Shown here: positions 18,576-26,714 of the stretch, piece after piece
Position numbering within the stretch: the stretch's first letter is position 1
Layout: each line of letters starts with the position of its first letter
Assembly: GCA_902523885.1 (NCBI GenBank)
Contig: CABZAV010000001.1
Location: 1 to 64,000 of the forward strand
DNA: 64,000 nt
Direction of reading: 5' to 3'
From: an uncultured SAR86 cluster bacterium
GTDB lineage: Bacteria > Pseudomonadota > Gammaproteobacteria > Magnimaribacterales > AG-339-G14
Position numbers and translations under genes: made by a program
Notes under the pieces: generated by a model
What the model saw: only the letters and a program-made list of their open reading frames with translations
What the model was told of the DNA's origin: nothing
The model's database searches: none

Positions 18576-19032
18576 AGAAGGCTATAGACCTAATGTTGCT
18601 ATGGTAGTCATCAATAGTCAAAAAAAGGTTTTGATTTGCAGAAGGAGGAATACAAAAACATGGCAGTTTCCACAAGGTGGAATAGACAAAGGCGAAGATA
18701 TTAAAAATGCAATGTATAGAGAACTTCTTGAAGAAGTAGGTCTCAAAAAAGAAGAGGTAGAGTTTGTTGGTCAATCTGCTGAAACGATATTTTATGACAT
18801 TCCAAAAACAATTAGATCAAAAGTTTTAGGTGGAAAATTTAAAGGACAAGAACAAAAATGGTTTTTACTTAAATTAAAAAAAGATAACCAACAAATAAAA
18901 TTAGATAATGAGGATTTTCCAGAATTCGATAAATATGAATGGGTTTCTTATTGGCAACCAATAGACAGAATAGTTGATTTTAAAAGAGAAGCTTACCGGA
19001 AAGCATTGAGTGAATTAAGATTTTTAATATGA
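18562..19032 (+). CDS. rppH: RNA pyrophosphohydrolase RppH
   Basis: 156-residue Nudix hydrolase that converts the 5' triphosphate of mRNA to monophosphate and so triggers RNase E decay. It has the RppH N-terminus GYRPNVAMVVINSQKKVLIC, then WQFPQGGIDKGED and the Nudix box ending AMYRELLEEVGL. The WQFPQGG motif separates RppH from other Nudix proteins. Stop overlaps the next start as ATGA. Confidence 0.95.
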   Translation: MQESKEGYRPNVAMVVINSQKKVLICRRRNTKTWQFPQGGIDKGEDIKNAMYRELLEEVGLKKEEVEFVGQSAETIFYDIPKTIRSKVLGGKFKGQEQKWFLLKLKKDNQQIKLDNEDFPEFDKYEWVSYWQPIDRIVDFKREAYRKALSELRFLI

Positions 19033-19673
19033 AAACTGTAATTTTTGACCTAGACGATACTCTCTTATGCGGAGATAGTGAATTTAAATGGGCAGAATTC
19101 ACAGTGGAAAAGGGCTTCATAGATAAAGAACTTTACATAAAAAAAATAACTGAGTTCGAAAATGACTACAGGGCAGGAAAGATGGACTTTGAAGCTTATT
19201 GTGTATTCTTGCTTAATCCTTTGATTGGTAAATCAACTCACGAAATAAATTTCCTAGTAAAAGACTTTATAAATCAATATGAAAAAACATTAATTGATTC
19301 TTTGTCTTACGAACTTTTAGAGAGACATGAAAATGATCAAAAAATTATTGCTTCAGGCTCCTTAAATTTTATTGTTAAGGGTTTTTCTGATTTTTTTTCC
19401 GTAGATACTTTTTTTGGAACACCCTTAGAAATAGTAGATAACAAAGTTACAGGTAATTTAGCTGGAGTTCCTACTTTTGCTGAGGGTAAATTAAGCACTA
19501 TGCAAAAATGGAGCGAAGAAAATAATTTTCAATTGGAGGAGGCTATTTTTTATACCGATTCAATAAATGATCTCCCTCTCGTAAAAGCTTGTAAAAATAG
19601 TATTATTATTTCACCGGATGCCAAACTAGAAAAATATGCAAAAGAAAATTCTCTTGAAATAATATATAGATGA
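19029..19673 (+). CDS. HAD-IB family phosphatase (SerB-like)
   Basis: 214 residues. Motif I is VIFDLDDTLLCGDSEFKW with the nucleophile Asp in DLDDT; motif II is IIASGSLNFIV (Ser); motif III/IV is YTDSINDLPLVKA. The cap has helical HAD-IB character. Such proteins beside rppH in gammaproteobacteria are annotated as phosphoserine- or histidinol-phosphatase-like; the substrate is not evident. Translationally coupled to rppH (ATGA). Confidence 0.85.
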   Translation: MKTVIFDLDDTLLCGDSEFKWAEFTVEKGFIDKELYIKKITEFENDYRAGKMDFEAYCVFLLNPLIGKSTHEINFLVKDFINQYEKTLIDSLSYELLERHENDQKIIASGSLNFIVKGFSDFFSVDTFFGTPLEIVDNKVTGNLAGVPTFAEGKLSTMQKWSEENNFQLEEAIFYTDSINDLPLVKACKNSIIISPDAKLEKYAKENSLEIIYR

Positions 19674-19680
19674 AAATCAA

Positions 19681-20898
19681 ATGAAAAAAGAAGAAAGAAT
19701 AGCTCTTGAAAAAAAATATAAAAGCTTTAAAAAACTCAAACTTAGTCTAGATTTAACAAGAGGAAAACCTTCTTCTGAACAACTAGATTTTTCAAATCTT
19801 GTTATGAGTAATTTAAAAACTAAACGAGACTATAAATTTGATAATACAGATATAAGAAATTATGGAGAAATTGATGGGCTTCCGTCGGCAAAAAAAATTG
19901 GATCCTTTCTACTGGATATTAAGCCAAAAAATATAGTTGCCAATGGAACAAGCAGTTTGAGTCTTGCTGCATTTATGTTGCAAACACTTTTCTTTAAAGG
20001 CAACGGAGATGGACCATGGAAAAATAAAAAAAAGATTTCTGTAATATGTCCAGTGCCTGGATACGATAGACATTTTGCCTTATTTGAAGAAATGGGAATA
20101 AACATGATTCCAGTGCCTTTAACTGGAAAGGGTCCAAATATGGACAAGGTTGAAGAAATAGTTTCAAAAGATAAAAGTGTTCGGGGAATCATCTGTGTTC
20201 CTAAGCACTCAAATCCAACTGGCGAAACATATTCTAACGAAACAATTATCAGATTGGCAAAATTGCCTAAAAAGGGGAATAAGGATTTCATGATTTTTTA
20301 CGACAACGCCTATTCAGTTCATGACTTCAGTAAATCACCTAAACTTTTAAATATTTTTAAACAATGTGAAAAGTTTAAAACTGCTGACAACATATCTTTA
20401 TTTGCAAGCACCAGCAAAATAACATTTGCAGGCTCAGGTATTGCTTTTATTGGAGGATCTGAAAAAACACTAAACAATTTTCTGTCTTATTTAGGAAAAA
20501 TAATTGTTGGGGCAGATAAAATCAATCAAGCAAGACATGTAAAATTTTTGAAAGGCACGAAAGCATTGACTAAGCACATGGATAATTTAGCAACTGTGAT
20601 TAAACCTAAGTTTGAAATTGTTGAAAATTATCTATCAAAATTACCTGATGGCTATGCAACTTGGAGTAGTCCGACTGGCGGATATTTTGTTTCTTTTAAT
20701 TCAAAGCCTGGAAAAGCAAAAAAAATATATGAGCTTTGCTTGGATGCTGGATTAAAACTTACTCCGGTTGGCTCTACGTTTCCATATAAAAAAGATCCTG
20801 AAAATCAAAATATTAGACTTGCCCCAACACAAGTGAAGAACTCTGATTTAAAAAAGGCTATGGATTTATTTGTTACGGCAGTCTGTTTAGCAGGTTAA
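19681..20898 (+). CDS. PLP-dependent aminotransferase, aspartate aminotransferase-like (class I fold)
   Basis: 405 residues. LSLDLTRGKPSSEQLDFSN near the N-terminus is the signature of a distinct aspartate aminotransferase group (the corynebacterial-type family, sometimes mis-annotated as MocR or GntR). Other motifs: KHSNPTGETYSNET, the Asp in FMIFYDNAYSVHDF, and the PLP lysine in FASTSKITFAGSGIAF. It likely transaminates aspartate/glutamate; substrate range is inferred from the family. The stop shares four bases (TTAA) with convergent hspQ. Confidence 0.88.
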   Translation: MKKEERIALEKKYKSFKKLKLSLDLTRGKPSSEQLDFSNLVMSNLKTKRDYKFDNTDIRNYGEIDGLPSAKKIGSFLLDIKPKNIVANGTSSLSLAAFMLQTLFFKGNGDGPWKNKKKISVICPVPGYDRHFALFEEMGINMIPVPLTGKGPNMDKVEEIVSKDKSVRGIICVPKHSNPTGETYSNETIIRLAKLPKKGNKDFMIFYDNAYSVHDFSKSPKLLNIFKQCEKFKTADNISLFASTSKITFAGSGIAFIGGSEKTLNNFLSYLGKIIVGADKINQARHVKFLKGTKALTKHMDNLATVIKPKFEIVENYLSKLPDGYATWSSPTGGYFVSFNSKPGKAKKIYELCLDAGLKLTPVGSTFPYKKDPENQNIRLAPTQVKNSDLKKAMDLFVTAVCLAG

Positions 20899-21239
20899 TT
20901 TCTGACACCTTGCAAAATCTCATAAGAATTATCTTTGAATGGCCCAAAGTTACTCGACACATCTGGGTGAGAGACAGGCTCGTTGGAGATATCTGCTAAT
21001 AAATTTTGTTGAGAAACATAAGCTGTGTAGAAGACATCCTCGTTCTCTGCAAATACATGGTAAAAGGGCTGATCTTTTTTCGGTCTAATTTGTGCTGGAA
21101 TGCTTTGATACCATTCCTCTGTATTGTTGAATTCCGGGTCGACATCGAAAATTACACCTCGGAAATCTAAGAATTTATGTCTGACTACTTGGCCTATGGC
21201 AAAGTTAGTCTCAATTATTTCTTTCATTTTTATATCCAT
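20895..21239 (-). CDS. hspQ: Heat shock protein HspQ
   Basis: 114 residues. Core motifs FAIGQVVRHKFLDFRGVIFD, DVDPEFNNTEEWY, FYHVFAENEDVFYTAYVSQQ and VSHPDVSSNFG match HspQ (YccV), a small hemimethylated-DNA-binding-fold protein that acts as a Lon specificity factor in enterobacteria. The first ATG is used; a second Met four codons later is also possible. Lies 38 bases after zapE on the same strand. rpoH is in the same window, but no clear sigma-32 promoter was found. Confidence 0.92.
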   Translation of the reverse strand: MDIKMKEIIETNFAIGQVVRHKFLDFRGVIFDVDPEFNNTEEWYQSIPAQIRPKKDQPFYHVFAENEDVFYTAYVSQQNLLADISNEPVSHPDVSSNFGPFKDNSYEILQGVRN

Positions 21240-21277
21240 ATCTTACACTATTTTATTTAGTGCCATTTAAAAAAAAT

Positions 21278-22330
21278 TCAAGGCTTATGAGCTTCTTTTA
21301 AATATTCTTTTGATTGCATTTCTATAAGCCTGCTCTCGGTTCTTTTATATTTCTCCATAAGTTTATTTCCTGTATAAATTTTCGAAATGTCTGTATCTGC
21401 TGATATGATTATTTTCACTTTTCTGTCGTAACACTCGTCAATTAAACTTATAAATCTTCTTGCCTGATCATCAGAAGTAATAACAGGAACATCGGAAATT
21501 AAAACATTATGGAATTCTTTGGCAATTTCAATGTAATCTGCCGCACTTCTAGGAGATGAACATATATCATCAAAGTCAAACCAAATAGTGCCCTCTGAAC
21601 TTTTAACAGTATTTACTTTTCTTTCTAATATTTTAATAGGACCACTTTCTACATCTTTAGATTTTGAAAGAGAATTAAAAGCATTTTGCATGTTAACTTC
21701 CGATTCTTTTCCAAGAGGCATAAAAAGGAGTTTGGTCTGCTCCAAAGTTCTTAGACGATAATCGCTTTTAGAATCAAGGAAGTAAATTTCACAATTTTTT
21801 TCTATTGATTCTATTGCTGGGATGAATAATTTTCTTTGCAGGCCGTTTGCATATAAATTTTTTGGTTCTATATTAGAAGTAGTAACAAGACAAACGCCAG
21901 AGGCAAAAAGTTCAGTCATGAATTTCCCTAAAAGCATTGCATCTCCAATATCCTCAACAAAAAATTCATCAAAACACAATACTTTATATTTTCTTGCAAG
22001 TTGCTTAACAACTTTTTTAATTGGGTCTTTTTGACCTACTAATTTATGGAGTTCATTATGAAGATTATTCATAAATCTATGAAAGTGTAACCTTATTTTT
22101 TTCTTCGTTTTTAGATTGTCGAAGAAAAGATCCATTACAAAAGTTTTACCTCTTCCTACTTTCCCGTGAATATAAAGGCTTTTAGAGTTTTTTTTCTTTT
22201 TAAAATTAAAAAAGGCATCAGACTTATTTAACTCTTCAAGGCGTGATTCTAATTTTTCTATTAAAGCGAGCTGGAAATCATCCAGCTCAATTTTTCTTTC
22301 TTCAACAGACTGTAAATAAGTTTTTTTCAG
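21278..22330 (-). CDS. zapE: Cell division ATPase ZapE (AFG1 family), CTG start
   Basis: 350 residues if started at a CTG. Reading the frame upstream of the first Met (position 22135) recovers KKTYLQSVEERK and LDDFQLALIEKLESRLEEL, which align with ZapE N-termini, then SLYIHGKVGRGKTF, the Walker A motif. Without this part the protein would lack its P-loop. Walker B is VLCFDEFFVEDIGDAM. No ATG, GTG or TTG lies in frame before the P-loop; the best start is the CTG that overlaps the upstream gene's stop as CTGA, like the ATGA and TTGA overlaps elsewhere here. ZapE is an ATPase at the division ring, and AFG1 relatives act in protein quality control. Confidence 0.88.
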   Translation of the reverse strand: MKKTYLQSVEERKIELDDFQLALIEKLESRLEELNKSDAFFNFKKKKNSKSLYIHGKVGRGKTFVMDLFFDNLKTKKKIRLHFHRFMNNLHNELHKLVGQKDPIKKVVKQLARKYKVLCFDEFFVEDIGDAMLLGKFMTELFASGVCLVTTSNIEPKNLYANGLQRKLFIPAIESIEKNCEIYFLDSKSDYRLRTLEQTKLLFMPLGKESEVNMQNAFNSLSKSKDVESGPIKILERKVNTVKSSEGTIWFDFDDICSSPRSAADYIEIAKEFHNVLISDVPVITSDDQARRFISLIDECYDRKVKIIISADTDISKIYTGNKLMEKYKRTESRLIEMQSKEYLKEAHKP

Positions 22331-22614
22331 TTTACGCTTTTATGAACAGTTATCTCTGGTGCGCCATCTAAAAAGGGAGCTAAAGCCATACCTAAAGTCG
22401 CAAAATGCTCTGTCTGAGTATGGTTGGCATGAGCTTCTTCTGTTTGATAAAGTTCAATCATCATTATTGTTAAAGGGTCATCCGTTTCATGCATTTCGTA
22501 ATAAAAACAATCTGGTTCATTTTCAGCTACTGCTTTAACAAGATTTCCCATCGCCTCAATAAAATTATCTCTTTCTCCATCTTTAATTTTTAATTTCGCT
22601 ATTGCTCCAATCAT
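22327..22614 (-). CDS. Antibiotic biosynthesis monooxygenase (ABM) domain protein
   Basis: 95 residues forming one ferredoxin-like ABM domain: MIGAIAKLKIKDGERDNFIE, AENEPDCFYYEMHETDDPL, ELYQTEEAHANHTQTEHF. Such proteins include YgiN-like quinol monooxygenases and small cofactor-free oxygenases or stress proteins; no substrate can be assigned. Good ribosome binding site (AGAGG) before the ATG. Its TGA overlaps the CTG start proposed for zapE. Confidence 0.85.
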   Translation of the reverse strand: MIGAIAKLKIKDGERDNFIEAMGNLVKAVAENEPDCFYYEMHETDDPLTIMMIELYQTEEAHANHTQTEHFATLGMALAPFLDGAPEITVHKSVN

Positions 22615-22687
22615 TTTTTTCCTCTTTTTGTTATTATTATTTTTTAAACCTTTTAAGTATAAACATTAATTAGAGTTGGAGAAAACA

Positions 22688-23305
22688 ATGATTAAAATTT
22701 GGGGAACTGAGGCATCAAGAGCACTAAGACCTATTTGGACAGCAGAAGAAATGGGCTTAGATTATGAATTAACAATGATGCCATTTCCTCCGAGAGTCTT
22801 TATGAAAGAATATTTAGATGTAAATATGTTAGGGACCATTCCTTATTTAATCGATGGCGATGTAAAGATGACCGAATCGGTGGCAATGTCCCAGTATTTG
22901 GTAGAAAAATACGGTCCTACAGATCTTAGAGTAATGCCAAATGAAGCCGATTATCCTGCATATTTAAATTGGCTTTATCATTCTGATGCAACCTTAACTT
23001 TTCCTCAAACAGTGGTCCTTAGATACAAACTTCAAGAACCAGGCGTTGCTGATGCTGCCGTAGAAGGTTACAGCAGATGGTTTGTTTCAAGATGTAAATT
23101 ACTTGAAACAGCTTTAGAAGATAAAGAATATCTTTGTTCAAACCGATTTACTATTGCAGATATTTGCGTAAGTTATGCCTTTGTTGTTGCAGAATCGTTA
23201 GGCATACATCAAGCATTCAAACCAAACATAAAAAGATATACCGAGATGCTCTTTGAAAGAGAAGCCTTTAAAAAATCTAAAGCTTTTAAATTCGAAGAAA
23301 ACTAA
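22688..23305 (+). CDS. Glutathione S-transferase family protein
   Basis: 205 residues. N-terminal thioredoxin fold (IKIWGTEASRALRPIWTAEE, then GTIPYLIDGDVKMTESVAMSQYLVEKYG with the cis-Pro and the glutathione-binding E-S pair) and an all-helical C-terminal domain containing FTIADICVSYAFVVAESLG. I chose ATG 22688 over an upstream TTG because GGAG sits six bases before it. GSTs conjugate glutathione to electrophiles or isomerise ring compounds. The stop shares CTAA with the convergent DUF1295 gene. Confidence 0.88.
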   Translation: MIKIWGTEASRALRPIWTAEEMGLDYELTMMPFPPRVFMKEYLDVNMLGTIPYLIDGDVKMTESVAMSQYLVEKYGPTDLRVMPNEADYPAYLNWLYHSDATLTFPQTVVLRYKLQEPGVADAAVEGYSRWFVSRCKLLETALEDKEYLCSNRFTIADICVSYAFVVAESLGIHQAFKPNIKRYTEMLFEREAFKKSKAFKFEEN

Positions 23306-24174
23306 TTTTTTTTAGGTGGGAAAGGCACTAAAACAGAAGTTCTTTCTAAGTAATCAATATAAGCCGGATCATCTTTCCATTTTTTATATCCTCTTGATTC
23401 AAGCATCGTTATTCCGCTGATTCTAGTAAGAAGAAAGACGACAAAAATAGGAGATATCAAAGCCACTAATTGCCATCCAATTAAAACAGGAAAAGCTATT
23501 ACAGCTATGCCAATCCACAAGACCATTTCTCCAAAATAGTTAGGGTGGCGTGACCAGCTCCAAAGACCAACGGTAATAAAACTATCTTTATTAGCTGGAT
23601 CATTTTTAAAATTTGTTTTTTGTTGATCAGCAATAACTTCTATGGAGAAACCAAATATCCATATTAAAGTTCCTATAACTGCAAAAATGTCTATGGCCAT
23701 TTTCGCTTCAGAAGTAATAGCTGCTAAAGCCATAGCTAAGGTAAGAAATACCCACAATCCTTGGATTGTCCAAGTCATTAAAAACCACCAGAAGTCTTTT
23801 TTCATAAGATCGAATCTTCCATCACTGCCTGCTTTTTTCACTCTTATAAATAGGAAAGAACCAAGACGAAAAGCCCAAATCCAAACAAATAAAGCTAATA
23901 AAATATCCCTTAAAGAAATGTCTACAGTAAAAAGAATGGCTAAAAGCGTAACAGAAACATAAGTTAGAGAACCTGTTAGATCAAAATAATGTTCCGTTTC
24001 AAAAATATATGAGGGAATAAATACCAACCACTGAGCTAAAAATATAAATGCACAACAAAAATAAATTAGCGAGATCCCGGAAATATTAACACTGCCTTGG
24101 TTGATTCCAATAGCAACTAAAACAGCTAGTAAAATACTTATAAAGATTGAAGGAATAGTGATTTTTTTTGACAT
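23302..24174 (-). CDS. DUF1295 (steroid 5-alpha-reductase-like) membrane protein
   Basis: 290 residues with about seven to eight hydrophobic helices. The C-terminal signature WSRHPNYFGEMVLWIGIAVI plus WKDDPAYIDYLERTSVLVPF identifies DUF1295, related to steroid 5-alpha-reductases and isoprenylcysteine methyltransferases. Members are predicted NAD(P)H-dependent reductases of lipophilic enones; the substrate is unknown. It faces away from the nitronate monooxygenase gene across 79 bases. Confidence 0.85.
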   Translation of the reverse strand: MSKKITIPSIFISILLAVLVAIGINQGSVNISGISLIYFCCAFIFLAQWLVFIPSYIFETEHYFDLTGSLTYVSVTLLAILFTVDISLRDILLALFVWIWAFRLGSFLFIRVKKAGSDGRFDLMKKDFWWFLMTWTIQGLWVFLTLAMALAAITSEAKMAIDIFAVIGTLIWIFGFSIEVIADQQKTNFKNDPANKDSFITVGLWSWSRHPNYFGEMVLWIGIAVIAFPVLIGWQLVALISPIFVVFLLTRISGITMLESRGYKKWKDDPAYIDYLERTSVLVPFPPKKN

Positions 24175-24253
24175 GTTAAAATTTTCTAAATTGATATAGA
24201 ATTTCCCCTCAAAAGATATTAACCTAATATTTTAAATTGAGGGAGTAAAAAAT

Positions 24254-25399
24254 ATGAAATCACCAATATGTGAAATGCTGGGAGCTGAGTTTCCTTTAGT
24301 TGCTTTTAGTCATTGCAAAGATGTCGTTGTTGCAGTTTCAAAAGCTGGTGGAGTTGGTGTTTTGGGAGCAGTAGGTATGTCTCCTGAGATCTTAGAACAA
24401 GAACTAAATTGGATTGATGAGAGAATTGATGGCAAGCCTTATGGTGTTGATGTTTTAATTCCAAACAAAATGTTGGGTAAAGGCGAAGAATTTAATGCTC
24501 AAAAATTAGCCGACATGATTCCGCAAGAATATAGAGACTTTAGAACAGATGTTTTGAAAAATCATGATATCGACGCACCAGAACTTAGAGAAAGCGAAGG
24601 AGATATGGCTGCCTCTGGATTTGCGCAAAACACAGCTGATCAGGGCGCAAAAGCATTATTAGACGTTGCCTTTTCTCACCCAATAAAATTAATTGCTAAT
24701 GCTCTTGGAGTTCCACCGGAATGGATGGTTAAAATGGGTAAGGACAATGATGTGAAAGTAGCTGCTCTTTTAGGGACTAAAGAACATGCAATTGCTCAAG
24801 TTAAGGCTGGCGTTGACATCTTAGTTGTGTCTGGAACAGAAGCTGGTGGACACTGTGGAAGCGTTTCAACTATGGTTTTGGTTCCAGAGGTACACAGAGC
24901 TATTCAGCCTTATGGCGATGTTCCTATCTTAGCTGCTGGTGGTATTGTAACTGGAGAGCAAATGGCTGCTTCTATGGTTATGGGAGCTTCAGGAGTTTGG
25001 ACTGCTTCTGTTTGGCTTACAACTGCTGAAGCTGAAACTCATCCGATCGTAAAAGAAAAAATGTTGCAAGCAAGTTCTAGTGATACTGTCAGATCTAGAA
25101 GCCGAACAGGAAAACATTCTCGACAACTAAAATCTTCGTGGACAGATGCTTGGGAAGCAGAAACTGCCCCTGAGCCTTTGCCAATGCCTCTTCAGCCAAT
25201 GGTAGCTGAACCAGCTTTAGCAAAGGTCAATAAACTAGCTGAAGGCGGACATGATGGAGCAGTAAATCTAGCTACATACTGGGTCGGGCAAGGAGTTGGT
25301 TTAATGACTCAAAGCTTATCTGCTGGCGCAGTTGTCCAAGAATTTAAGCAAGATTTTATCAATGCTTACGAAAGATTCGAGGGCTTTTTACAAGATTAA
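24254..25399 (+). CDS. Nitronate monooxygenase-family FMN flavoprotein
   Basis: 381-residue FMN TIM barrel of the NMO/2-nitropropane dioxygenase family: VSKAGGVGVLGAVGMSPE at the N-terminus, then LVVSGTEAGGHCGSVSTMVL with the conserved GTEAGGH, and PILAAGGIVTGEQMAAS for phosphate binding. The family oxidises alkyl nitronates or propionate-3-nitronate; some members are enoyl reductases, and the physiological substrate here is unknown. A ribosome binding site (GAGGG) precedes the ATG. Its stop shares TTAA with the convergent COQ4-like gene. Confidence 0.87.
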   Translation: MKSPICEMLGAEFPLVAFSHCKDVVVAVSKAGGVGVLGAVGMSPEILEQELNWIDERIDGKPYGVDVLIPNKMLGKGEEFNAQKLADMIPQEYRDFRTDVLKNHDIDAPELRESEGDMAASGFAQNTADQGAKALLDVAFSHPIKLIANALGVPPEWMVKMGKDNDVKVAALLGTKEHAIAQVKAGVDILVVSGTEAGGHCGSVSTMVLVPEVHRAIQPYGDVPILAAGGIVTGEQMAASMVMGASGVWTASVWLTTAEAETHPIVKEKMLQASSSDTVRSRSRTGKHSRQLKSSWTDAWEAETAPEPLPMPLQPMVAEPALAKVNKLAEGGHDGAVNLATYWVGQGVGLMTQSLSAGAVVQEFKQDFINAYERFEGFLQD

Positions 25400-25914
25400 G
25401 TCGAATGAGATCCTGACCAGATTACTTTTTTAAGATCTCTTTCTTCGGGCGAGAGAATTTTAATTCCGAATTCTTTTCTTAAGTCGCAAATTTTTTTATC
25501 TAGAAATTCTTCTGGATGCTTAAAAGGCCACCTTTTTTTCATTTTTCTAGTATTTTTAAATGCAATTTTTAGTTTAGTGGGAATTACATTTTTATATATC
25601 TCAAGAAATTTAAATATACCGACTTCTTTTAGTAACTTTTTTTGGAGATCCTTTATTCCAGGAAGTTTTGTGTAGGAATATAAATAACTAAATTTGTAAG
25701 AACAGCCCAACAATAACCATGTGTCTAATAGGGCTTCTTCTTCTAAAGAAGTGTCTAGACCAAAAATTACGTGCGAAGCATCATGATCTCTTACTAATGT
25801 AGAATCTTTAAGATCCTTAAGAGGTATTTTATTATTTTCAACTAAATAGTTTTCGTAAACTTCTATACCTTCTCTTAAGGTAAGTTCACAATCTTGATTT
25901 TGATAAATTAACAT
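25396..25914 (-). CDS. COQ4-like HDxxH-x11-E protein
   Basis: 172 residues, not a confident family match, but residues 44-60 give HDASH followed eleven residues later by Glu60, exactly the metal-binding HDxxH-x11-E motif of COQ4. The context RDHDASHVIFGLDTSLEEEA resembles the COQ4 stretch in spacing and hydrophobic pattern. COQ4 is required for coenzyme Q biosynthesis in eukaryotes; bacterial relatives are poorly described. The rest is mostly helical and basic toward the C-terminus (NTRKMKKRWPFKHPEEFLD). It is shorter than typical COQ4. It could be a distinct family sharing the fold. Confidence 0.5.
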   Translation of the reverse strand: MLIYQNQDCELTLREGIEVYENYLVENNKIPLKDLKDSTLVRDHDASHVIFGLDTSLEEEALLDTWLLLGCSYKFSYLYSYTKLPGIKDLQKKLLKEVGIFKFLEIYKNVIPTKLKIAFKNTRKMKKRWPFKHPEEFLDKKICDLRKEFGIKILSPEERDLKKVIWSGSHST

Positions 25915-25952
25915 CTTGGCAAAATTAATAAATTCTTAAGTTTTAGTCAATA

Positions 25953-26711
25953 TTAATGATTCCACCATGCTTGGTCAGAAAAAGCTCTTATGTCAATTTC
26001 ATGAGTCCAAGTGGATTTTTTTTGCTTAGCTACAAATAAATAAGTTTCGGCAACTTCTTCAGGCAAAATCATCCCATTTTGACCTTTTTGTTCTTTGAAT
26101 TTTTCAAAAAGTTCAGGGCCCAACATTTTTCCTAACGTGTCTGGTGCATCTACCGCCCCATCAATTATTACATGAGCAACATGAATACCATCTTTTGAGA
26201 ACTCAGCATTTAATGACTGACAAAGCATTCTTCTGCCTCCCATAGCAGCAGCATGAGAATGCTGACCTTTATTTCCTCTCACGGCTGAAGTTGCAGATGT
26301 AACAATAATATTACCTGTTTGTCTTTCTTTCATTTTTGGTGTCACAACTTGAGCGAGTCTAAATAATCCGAAAGTAGCCATTCGCCAGCCCATCTCAAAA
26401 GCTTTATAGCTTGTTTCTGCTAGAGCTCGATCTCCTATTTGAGCTCCTATGTTATAAATAACAGTATCAATTGGACCAATTTCTGACTCAACCTTATTCA
26501 CTAAATCCTCAATGGAGTTTTCATCAATTACGTTTAGTAAAGAACCCGAGGCTTTTCCTCCTGAATCTTCAATTTCTTTGATTAATGTTTCTAAACCCTC
26601 TTTGTCAGTGCGCCTTGCTAAGTAAGAGTGATAACCATTTGAAGCGAATTTCTTTGCAACAGTTCCTCCAATTCCTGCTCCTGCACCAATTACCAAGCAA
26701 ACCTTTTCCAT
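25953..26711 (-). CDS. Short-chain dehydrogenase/reductase-family protein, catalytic Tyr and Lys replaced
   Basis: 252 residues with the SDR Rossmann motif VIGAGAGIGGTVAKKFASNG and the YNIGA equivalent of NNAG. The active-site YxxxK is replaced: where Y-A-A-A-K is expected the protein has H153-A-A-A-M157 within GQHSHAAAMGGRRMLCQSL. Ser139/Ser142 remain. The HVIIDGAVDAPDT region matches a subgroup of SDRs that already lacks Tyr. It may bind NAD(P) without classical SDR catalysis, or use another proton donor. It lies 3 bases after the alcohol dehydrogenase gene, so they are probably co-transcribed. Confidence 0.82.
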   Translation of the reverse strand: MEKVCLVIGAGAGIGGTVAKKFASNGYHSYLARRTDKEGLETLIKEIEDSGGKASGSLLNVIDENSIEDLVNKVESEIGPIDTVIYNIGAQIGDRALAETSYKAFEMGWRMATFGLFRLAQVVTPKMKERQTGNIIVTSATSAVRGNKGQHSHAAAMGGRRMLCQSLNAEFSKDGIHVAHVIIDGAVDAPDTLGKMLGPELFEKFKEQKGQNGMILPEEVAETYLFVAKQKKSTWTHEIDIRAFSDQAWWNH

Positions 26712-26714
26712 ATT

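Noticed and set aside
21246-21262. Hairpin CACTA-N7-TAGTG upstream of hspQ
   Set aside because: Five-bp A/T-leaning arms are expected by chance in such sequence; no supporting element.
21278-22135. ZapE as a 285-residue protein starting at ATG 22135
   Set aside because: It would lack the Walker A motif, which is plainly encoded just upstream in the same frame.
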